Origin: Peronospora farinosa
Taxonomy: Eukaryota > Oomycota > Peronosporomycetes > Peronosporales > Peronosporaceae
Direction of reading: 5' to 3'
Length of the DNA: 64,000 nt
Assembly: GCA_947646735.1 (NCBI GenBank)
Contig: CANTFK010000020.1
Coordinates: 310,001-374,000 of the forward strand
Shown here in pieces: positions 44,310 through 52,759 of this stretch; position 1 is the first letter of the stretch, and each line of letters starts with the position of its first letter. Both the position numbers and the translations under genes were made by a program. The notes beneath the pieces are model-generated. The model made no database searches. It was not told the DNA's origin and was given only the letters and a program-made list of their open reading frames with translations.

Positions 44310-47230
44310 ATCTGGTAAAAGCCATCGGTTAAGTCGATGGCACTGAAGATGACACTACCTGACATGGAATTCAGCACCATGTCCTTCCTGGGAATTGGCG
44401 TTTGCGCAGGAATAGTGGCATCATTCAACTTATTGAACGCATGCACTATCCGCCAGCCTCCCGTAGCCTTCTTCACGCAGAAGGTTGGACTCGAATGTGG
44501 TGAGATACTCTCCCGCGAATGACCCGCTTTGCGCCGCCCTTTAAAGATTGCGTCAATAGCTTCGACTTGATCTCGAGGCAACGGCCACTGCCGAGTCACA
44601 CAATACTTCGACCCTGGCACGAGATCAATCTCATGCCGAACACCGCGGTCTGCAGGAAGTTCAGCCGGGATCTTGTCCGGGAACACGTCTGCATACTCAC
44701 GAGCAATGTCGTAGACGGGGTTACCAGACTCTCGCAGGGCCTCCCATGACTGTGATGCAAACCTTTCTTCACGCGCAGACTTCGGCTCAGCGCTTCGAGG
44801 ACGCGCCATATGCTTCTCGTTTGCCACGGTAACCACCTCGTTGGTGATTAGACACACTTGTTCCACAGTGCCTCCCTTAAGGTCACGTAGGAAATGCTTC
44901 CAGGAAAGCCCTGGAAGACTTGTAATGGAAGACGCATTACGTGGAGGACTCTCGACCTCGATATATTGGCGCCTTTGTGGACTCCCTTCCACGTACACGA
45001 TAGCGTGGACACATTCCAACGCTAAATTCTCGGTGCTGCTGTCCCCATCGTGCTTCGAGTCACTACTCGAAGCTGGCGAACCGCAGTCAGGTGATAAACC
45101 ATCACCCCCCTCTAAGAACTGGATGTCGTCATCCAAGATGCCGGAAACACTGGACGGGAGTACCCCAAACTCGACCGTCGACACTTGATGCGGGAGCTCC
45201 TGCTCGGCCGCCGTAAACCCGCGTAGGAGCCCCTGCTCAACCACAGTATGCCCATGTGGGAATCTCGGTTCGACCACAGTGGGTGATGATGGGAACCCCG
45301 GTTCGACCATCATGCTCTCGCGTGGGGACTCCTGTCCGTCCACGTCACACTCGCTGGCGAGCTCTTGTTCGTCGCCACAATGCCCTTGTGGGAGCCCCTG
45401 CTCGACCACAATAGATGCAGATGGGAACCCCGGTTCAACCACTGCATTCACGTGCGGGAACCCCTGTTCAACCGCATTAATGACGCGCGGGAACCCCTGT
45501 TCGACTGCGTCGTCCTCGTCGTCCTCTTCGCTCTGTAGCGAGGAGTCACTGTCACTTGTGTCTCGAAGAACAGCACACGCAGTGCAGAGAGGGCCATCGC
45601 TCGCTCTGTGCACCGCCAACGTCGTGGAATCACACTCCACAACTGTGACGTTCGGCCAGTCACTTAGAGATACCAAGAGATGGGTAAACACTTCACTGAC
45701 ATCGAACTTGCGTCGACGTCTCACTGATCTGGCTAACCAGTCGATCTGGGGCTTATAACGTGCCAACCATGGCATGCCCAGTATGCAATCGAATGCATAA
45801 TTCATTGCGATCACCAGGAAATCATCATTACTGCGAAAACCATCAAATGTGTACGGCAACGACACTTCGCGCCGCGATACGCGGTGTGGTTTCCCGTCAG
45901 CCAACTTGACGACGACTTGGCCAGGTCCCTCACGGACCTGAATGCTGGGAGGCAGCATCGACAAACAAAATTCACGAAAGAAATTTTTTGTTGCTTCTGA
46001 GTCCAGGAGTGCTCGCAGAGGTCGCCGGACGCCGGCGACATGTAAACTGACAATAATCAGACGTGAATCACCACTCGTAGTGGTGGCATTTAACCGCGCG
46101 CGTAGCGCAGGAGGACTGGAAGGTTGGGCTGCCACCGGGGGACCCGGACCTCCGTTCCAACCAGTAGGGCGCCCTGCACCTACTGGTCCCGACCGTTTTT
46201 TTGGACGTGCGGCCGGTACAGCACCCTCATGATGGGCGTCCACTACTTGCACCGATAATGGGGCTGGCGCACGGCACTCTACCGCGCGATGTCCTGGCTT
46301 GCGACAACGAAAGCAAACCATTGGACGCCCGGTGCGAGCGTCAACTTTATGATGAAAGACACGTCGCCGGTCATCCGACGACTCAATCACGTCGATTTCC
46401 ATAGGTTCTGAACCAGAAGGCCGGGGAACGGTGACGACCGAGGGTTTGGCATATGCCTTTGTGACCCTAAAGTCTTCACGGAGTGCGATGGCAAATGCCT
46501 CCTCCAATGTGGCAGGCTCGGCGCGCTCCAGCGATAAGCGGGTCTGCCCCTCACGCATTCCATCCACAAAGACATTCACCTGCGTGTACATGTCCATGGG
46601 GTGCGTGATAATACACGACGCCAGATGCCTAGCCATCTGTACGTAGTCGCGCATCGCCATTTTACCCTGTCGCATCGACAGGAATCTTGATCGCACCAGT
46701 TTCTCCTCTTGTGGTGGCTCGAAGGCAAGACGGAGATCGTCCTGGATGGTATCCAAGGTGGGGAATGCGTGCTCGTCCACAACGAGTTTACCAAGGGCCC
46801 ACTCCTTGGCCTTCCCGGTGAGGCGGGAAAGAAGAAAGTTGACCTTCGCCTGTGGAGCCTTAAGAAGTCTCGAGGCGATGGCGATATCAACTTCTCGGAA
46901 CCACCGATTCAGCGATAACCGGTCCTTACCTTCTCCAGAGTAGGAGGAGGTTTCCATCTTCACGGCCTCATTACGTGAAGGGCGCGAGGGAGTTAAGCCT
47001 CGCCGGTTGGATTCGGCGAGCTCGCGTGCCATAAACTCATGTATGGCGAGACGTTGCGCGTCAGGGGTCGTTGATCTCATCAGCGACGCGACGAATGCCT
47101 CTCCCGATATCGCCGCGAGGCGATTAAGGGCATCCCACTCAACACCAGTAAGATGGGGGAAGGTCGCGTGCTCCAGAAATAAATCTGGAGCGTCAAAGTA
47201 CGACGATTCGCTCATCCCAAACTCGGGCAT
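44306..47230 (-). pseudogene. gag-pol: Gag-protease-RT start of element D, single frame
   Basis: This 974-codon frame has Gag ([31 protein letters not shown]), one CCHC knuckle [14 protein letters not shown], and protease with [13 protein letters not shown]. There the catalytic D-S-G-A has become D-S-E-A, expected to kill the protease. A linker has diverged VVEPGFP/VEQGFP repeats (about 45180-45500). The RT entry is [14 protein letters not shown] and [20 protein letters not shown]. Gag and pol are fused without a frameshift, as in other single-ORF Gypsy elements. It ends at the frameshift after GFYQI. Confidence 0.88.
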
Positions 47231-47235
47231 AGGAA

Positions 47236-47254
47236 GGACTACAAAGTGCTACCA
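47236..47254 (-). other. Candidate primer-binding site of element D
   Basis: On the minus strand TGGTAGCACTTTGTAGTCC, identical to element C. Confidence 0.65.
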
Positions 47255-47256
47255 GG

Positions 47257-47594
47257 TGTAAAGGGGCTAGAACGTACCGTCACTAGCTTACACGTGCGCT
47301 TGAGGAAGACTCAAGCCCAGGTATTAGGTATTAAGTAAATTTAACTCTGATTTTTATCTTGGTTTTAATTCGTACTAATTACGAAGATTTTAGTCGTAAT
47401 AAATACGATAGTGTTCCCGCCTTTCGGGAACCACACAATTTCAGGTTGATTTATCATTGGTCCATATTGGGGACTTTAGGCCCAATAATAAACCAATAAT
47501 AAATTACCAAGCTGTGCCCGCTATTCGGGCCCAGCACCTGCCTACATATGTAATTGTTTATTCATATTAATACTATGTAATGTAGCCCATTACA
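47257..47594 (-). repeat. 5' LTR of element D
   Basis: It is 338 bp and matches 39901-40237 with about 7 substitutions and one 1-bp gap. Confidence 0.9.
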
Positions 47595-48341
47595 AGAACC
47601 TTCTGACCACTTGATCCGTCCTGCGCTTGCTTGCCTTGCCTTTACTTGCTATTCCTGCTTCCGATCGCAGTTGATTTTCTGTGTTGAGATTTCCTTCGCC
47701 TGGCCAAAACAATCTAGGGTGCACTTGTAATTGATATTCTAGGCGTCGGGAGGCCAAATATCCTGCCCGGAATAGAGAAGTCGACACGTGTATTTTAAAG
47801 CAAATTGAACTCTGTTTAATGTTAACCAATCAAATACCAAAACCTATGATCTTGCCTATCTGTAGCTCAGGACCTACTGCCACGCGTCGCCTTCTTGAAA
47901 ATAAATCAGATTTCGCTATGTGGTCCACGTTAGCTGCCGTCGTGATCTCGTCGATCCGGATTTCAGATCGAGGTTACGGATCGATCCGTAACTGGTTACG
48001 TATCGCGATCCACATTTCGGATCGAGGTTACTGATCTGTCGATCCGTCAATCCGTCAATCCGGATTTGTCGATCCGGATTTGTCGATCTGTCGGTCCGTC
48101 GTTCCGTCGATCCGGATTTGTCGATCTGTCGGTCCGTCGTTCCGTCGATCCGGATTTGTCAGAATGTGACTGTGGTGTGTGGCCCACACCCGATATACCT
48201 TTATCGGAATTTTGTGTTCCTGATCCTGTTGACCCCTCTTCCAACCGTATCGTACAGCTTATTGGCCAATACGAGAGCGGGATTTTGTCAACAGTGTTCA
48301 CTTGATCGATCCATTTCAGACCTCCGGATCGCTTTACCACA
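47595..48341 (-). repeat. Truncated 5' LTR of element E
   Basis: It matches 21386-22129 with only about 5 differences, all in the first 170 bases. The first roughly 0.3 kb of the LTR is absent at the element D boundary. It ends ACCACA, followed by GTCC and Copia F integrase. Confidence 0.87.
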
Positions 48342-50493
48342 GTCCTGTGCATATTTTCGTCCTTGCCGTTCGAAGCCTAGTTCGTCGCCTCGCTCCTTTG
48401 CCGCGCGAAGCCTATCCACTTGCAAAAGAGGTCCACTTTGGCATACTTGCCGCCCCCATCGGTGCTCAACACGTGACCTTGAAGCCGAAGAGCTTTTCGA
48501 AGTGGGCGGTGAAACTCTCATCTGCCTTTCCGCCGTGTCCTTCGTGCGCACGAAAAACACGCGGTAGAAGTTCGAGTTGAGGTCAACGAAGCTGACCAGG
48601 TATCGATTGCTTAGTCGATACCGCGGCGTCGTCGGTCCCTTGAGGTCTAATCAGATGACGCCGCCGATCCTGTTGATGGGCGAGTCGGCGCTGCTGTCCC
48701 GATGTGGCTGTGCGTTGCGCGTCTGCTTGCCCTCGAGGCACGACACACATTCCATGCGCTTGTTGCTGGTAAATCGGATTTTGGATGCGAGACCACGGGA
48801 CATGCGCTCGATTGTGTCAAATGCAAGGTGACCTAGTCGCTGGTGGAAGTGCAAAAACATGCCTTCTTGCACCGCGAATGCATCCGTTTCAATCGCGTGC
48901 ACTTCGAAATCAGCCATGATGGCGTCGCCAGCTCTGTGCCTCCCTCGCGCCCCCATCGTCTCGACGTACAGCACGTTGCTGTTAATCGCGACGTCGAACG
49001 TGACTGCGCCCTCGCTCCGTCGAGCCAGCGCGCGCTTGTCACCGTCGTACAAGAGATAGAAGCTTTGCTTTTCAGCTTTCTATAGGACACGATGTTCTTT
49101 GCCAGACACGGCGCGAGGTACACTTCCGTGAGTGTCACCGTCGCCACGCGCCGAGGACCTTGATATGCACGCTTCCGCGCGCGTCAATTGCAGCGTCTTT
49201 CCGTCGGCCATGGCAATTTGATGGCTGCAAGCTGTCAAGCTGAAAACAGTGACTCGTTGCTTACTAGATGCCGACTAGCTCTGCTATCGAGGATCAGATC
49301 GCCTCGTTCGATACCGACAGCGTCGTTCGCTGCGAGCGCAAAGCCGATCGCGCCGCCTGCAGCCGACGCCTTGTGGTCCGTGCCGCTCGCATCAGAAATT
49401 TTTCCGCGCGAGCTCTTCTTCTTCTTGCCCTTGCGTTTTTGCGACCTCCGTCAGTGCACGCACCATGTTGCTCCCGCCGTTCGCGTCGCCCGATTCGTCG
49501 TCGTGCACGACCCTCGCCTTGCATTCGGCTACGACGTGTCCCTTCCTGCCGCACCGGAAACACGTTCACTTGTTCAGGCGCTTCGCCTTAACGTGAGTCG
49601 CAACGAAATCGCGTCCGAATGCGCCGCTGCCGAGCTCAATAGACTGAGCGAAGTGCGCGAGTTCCTCTGCGTGCCGCAAGTAGTCGACTCTCGTACTTCG
49701 CGCGCATGACATTCATCAGCTCCGGCGACGCGTGGCGAACTATGTTGTCGAGCACAAGCGATTCTACGCCACGGCGAGCGTCGCTGGCCGCGACTAAGTA
49801 CAGGAAGTGGTCGTTCCGGGTACAATTTGCGTCCTTCTTTTGCATAAACAGCTTCATTGCCTGACTTGCTGTGATCGTCGTCTTGAATGTCGCGTAGAGC
49901 TGCGTCATCACGTGCTCGAGCGTCGGCTGTTGGACCCACCAAGCGTCCACCTGTTTGTGGTAGTACCTCCGCGGTACCGACCAGGAAGTGGCCAAGAAGA
50001 TCGACCTTGACGTCTTTCATCCACGCGAAGCCGCACGACGCCTCTGCGAGGTTCACTGCGCGCAAGAAGGCACGTTCCCAGTCGTAGAATCCGCTACCGA
50101 CATCCTTGTACAGCTCGGTCCCGTCATACTCCCGAACCGACAGCTTGCGCTGACTCGCGCTCGGCATCTCGTAGTACTCGCTCCCTACCGCGGCGTACGT
50201 CGCAGGAGCCGCTGCATCCTGAAGCGGCGCGGGCGAGGGAGCCGATGCTGAGGCGGCACTGGCTCACGCGTCAGTGCCAGTGATGCAAACATCGAGACGA
50301 CAGCGTCGACTGTGCGTACGCCCGTATGCGGGACCGCTGGCTTCTGCTCGGACGAGCCGAGCGCGTCGATCGTCATCAATCGGCCGCGCGTCTTCGCCCT
50401 AATCACTGAGGCGAACATATCGCTCTTAACCGCGCCGAGAATCCGCTCGTCTTCGTTGCGAACGCGCTGTGAAGACTCCAATTTGACAGGCAA
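48342..50493 (-). pseudogene. gag-pol: Gag, protease and integrase start of Copia F
   Basis: Gag includes KLSVREYDGTELYKDVGSG, FLRAVNLAEASCGFAW and a CCHC knuckle CFRCGRKGHVVAEC (near 49540), preceded by a stop. Protease has LILDSRASSK, a damaged D-S-G-A site. The GAG-pre-integrase motif is HFHQRLGHLAFDTIERMSR followed by CVSCLEGKQ. The integrase core starts RYLVSFVDLNSNFYRVFFVR and ends MHRT at the E insertion. Frame breaks occur near 49990, 49560, 49080 and 48650. Confidence 0.82.
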
Positions 50494-50674
50494 TTGATCA
50501 CGGCGTCCAGGGCCGCGAGAATCTTGTCGTCAGTCGCCTCGCTCCTTTCGTGAGAGGGTGGGACATCGACGACTGCGGGCGCGGAGACCGGGACGGAACG
50601 CGCGCTGACAAGCCGCTTCCTGGTGCAGCTCGTGCGACTTTGCCTGTGTCTATGCAGTTGCTCGGTAGCTCCTG

Positions 50675-50690
50675 CACTGGGCTCATAACC
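50675..50690 (-). other. Candidate primer-binding site of Copia F
   Basis: On the minus strand GGTTATGAGCCCAGTG adjoins the LTR. It resembles the initiator-tRNA-Met type site common in Copia elements, but the tRNA was not checked. Confidence 0.5.
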
Positions 50691-50902
50691 TGTAGGCTTT
50701 TATGCGTGTGGCAGTGGATAGACAACAGGATTTTGTATTCAAATTTGATGTCTTCTCTTTACCTGCTGTGTTCTCCAAAGCTGACCACACCACTCATCTT
50801 GCCAAGGCAGCTGCTCTGACCCCTACCAAAACGGATGGCGCTAATCGAAACATCGCGCCAAATCCTTGACCAACCGAATTGCAAATCCCTCGCATTCCTA
50901 CA
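50691..50902 (-). repeat. 5' LTR of Copia F
   Basis: TGTAGGCTTT to CCTACA, 212 bp, pairing with 18550-18773. It ends about 105 bp before the MEMO1 start codon. Confidence 0.8.
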
Positions 50903-50967
50903 CCTTTATCATCCAATTTCGACTTCAAACAAACGAGCTCCAAATCCTCCAGATCAGTAGATTATTC

Positions 50968-50974
50968 TCATTTC
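50968..50974 (+). promoter_or_regulatory. Initiator-like element of the MEMO1 gene
   Basis: TCATTTC fits the oomycete initiator consensus TCAYTYY and lies 40 bp before the start codon. With the F LTR ending at 50902, nearly all remaining native promoter is within this 105-bp gap. Confidence 0.5.
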
Positions 50975-51007
50975 TTCCATCAAAAACATAATCTTAACCA
51001 ATTAATA

Positions 51008-52572
51008 ATGTCGAAAAAGCCCGAACCAAGCTCCGTACGCGTCCGATTATCCACCCACGCCGGTTCTTGGTACTCGCATGACGAACATGAACTCAATGAC
51101 GAACTCACAGGTGCGTCGCACCCAATTTATTTACCGTATACAAACAAAAAAGACCTCTTAACCTCACAATCGAACGGACGATCATCATTTTTCAGGCTGG
51201 TTAAGTGCAGCACAAGACGACAAGACGCAGCAAAAACAGCCAAGTATCCGTGCAATCATCGGACCTCATGCAGGTTTCCGGTACGCAGCAAGAGAGAGAA
51301 GGGGGAGGGGGTGGACTTTTTTGCTACGAAGAGAGCTGACGGTTTTTGTCGTTCCTGCAGATACTCGGGCCCTACAGCTGCGTACGCGTACCATCAATTA
51401 TTGAATTTGGATCGTATTAAGCGTGTATTTATCCTTGGACCATCACATCACTTCTATCTACGGCAAGTGATATCCAAAAATGGAAGTGAGCTGATCGATC
51501 GATCAGTCGATACTGATTTTATTTGTTTATGGTGATATTGAGATATGTAGTGGATGTGCTGTATCGACTGCTCATGAATATGAAACACCATTAGGCAACA
51601 TTATAATTGATCGTCAAGTTAATGAGAAACTTGTGGATTCGGTAGGTTGAGAGTTGGCGAACTTGAAAGGATTGTACTGATGTTAGATACTTTGAGGGGT
51701 ATAGGGAAAATTTGCGACCATGTCGATGGATGTTGATGAGGATGAACACAGCATCGAAATGCATCTTCCGTTCATTTATAAGGTAAGTCATTTCGTAGAT
51801 AATGAGAATACGGTACATTGTGTTTTCTTGCTGACTGGATTGATGCTGTGCTTTGTATATTTTTGTAGGTGATGAATGGCCGTAAATTCACAGCGATCCC
51901 GATCTTGGTTGGTAATACCAAGAGTAAATTGGACGAGGAATACGGAAAGTATGACATTAGATGAGGTTTATTGTTGATATGAAAAGCATTGTAGCTAAGA
52001 AGGTTGCTGATGCATTCGTTGTTGTTGTGGGTTTGTAGAATTTTAGCTCCCTATCTGGAGAATGACGAAAACCTGTTCGTGATCAGCTCTGACTTTTGCC
52101 ATTGGGGCCCACGGTAAGCTAGTAGTCAATACAGTAAGTAATGTTTGGATAGCTGAACGATAGACTGAAATTCTTGTGCTCCCTCGATTACTTTTAGATT
52201 TCGGTACCAGCCGCATGACTCTACGTACGGCGAGATCCATGAATACATCAAATATTTAGATCATCAAGGCATGGGTGTACGTGATCAATACTCTGTGCAG
52301 TTACGAGTTCGTTTCAGAGGCTGACCTTCGCTCTGTTTTGAATACAGTTCATTGAGCGCTTGGACGCTGAAGGGTTTACCAAGTACCTGGATGAAACACA
52401 CAATACGATATGTGGTCGTCACCCGATTTCGTTGCTGTTGCACAGCATCTTAGCCTCACAAAAGCTGAAGTGCAGACTAAAGTTTGTCAAGTATGCGCAG
52501 AGCAGCGCATGCATGCGTCGCGGCGACTCTTCCGTGAGCTACGCCTCTGCCATCGTCTACAGCGAACCGTAA
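51008..52572 (+). CDS. MEMO1: MEMO1-family protein, nine exons
   Basis: Exons: 51008-51110, 51196-51280, 51361-51462, 51551-51641, 51705-51782, 51869-51948, 52039-52113, 52198-52276, 52348-52572. Phases agree throughout and give 305 residues; the human protein is 297. Conserved blocks are [91 protein letters not shown] and [10 protein letters not shown]. The family resembles class III extradiol dioxygenases with a His/His/Cys metal site. In animals it links ErbB2 signalling to microtubules and copper/redox balance; its role in oomycetes is not established. Intron 3 uses a GC donor (GCAAGT). It converges with DHTKD1, whose stop lies 187 bp away. Confidence 0.93.
51463..51550 (+). other. GC-AG intron in MEMO1
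   Basis: The donor GCAAGT and acceptor ATGTAG join CTACG to TGGATGT, giving the conserved FYLRGCAVS. Using the nearby GTGATA instead does not keep this frame. Confidence 0.75.
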
Positions 52573-52759
52573 ATGGTAGCAACTATCGTAGCATCGTTAT
52601 CTCTTCATTTGCTTATCCTGAGTAATCTACACATACGCATTGTTTGGTTCATGATGCTAAAATCCTCATATCGAATGAAGCTCGTCATTCAAATTGTGTT
52701 GTGTGTAAATGGACATCTGACCGTCCACTTGTATCGTCTAGCGTTCGTTGTCTGCTCGT

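Larger units (their letters stand above)
39901..47594 (-). mobile_element. Gypsy element D, nearly intact
   Basis: It is 7.7 kb, with LTRs 39901-40237 and 47257-47594 (337/338 bp, about 2.4% different) and the same family type as C. It has the best-preserved polyprotein in the window: a 974-codon gag-protease-RT frame and a 729-codon RT-RNase H-integrase frame, separated by one missing base. The outer flanks do not match (TTGGGGG and AGAAC), and about 0.6 kb of element E (primer site and 5' part of the LTR) is missing at this site. Confidence 0.9.
21059..48341 (-). mobile_element. Gypsy element E, host of elements C and D
   Basis: It belongs to the same family as B. Read leftwards: truncated 5' LTR (47595-48341), element D, ORF1 and gag (39835-37807), protease (37800-37343), linker, element C, RT, two RNase H domains, integrase with chromodomain (to about 24600), antisense gene (22219-24333) and 3' LTR (21059-22129). 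It interrupts Copia F with target duplication GTCC (right, 48342-48345) and ATCC (left, 21055-21058), one base changed. Coding parts carry many stops, although the two LTRs are over 99% identical where both exist. Confidence 0.86.
18550..50902 (-). mobile_element. Copia element F, split by element E
   Basis: This is a Ty1/Copia element read leftwards: 5' LTR 50691-50902; gag, protease and first half of integrase at 50493-48342; then second half of integrase, RT and RNase H at 21058 to about 18850; 3' LTR 18550-18773. Element E sits in the integrase reading frame: the right part ends MHRT and the left part continues VLNLAHSMMFACALTLQYWG. Several frameshifts are present, so it is inactive. No convincing target duplication was found for F. 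Confidence 0.85.

Noticed and set aside
48577..50497. Plus frames across Copia F
   Set aside because: They lie opposite recognisable gag and integrase coding; no domains and no link to the LTR as in the Gypsy elements.
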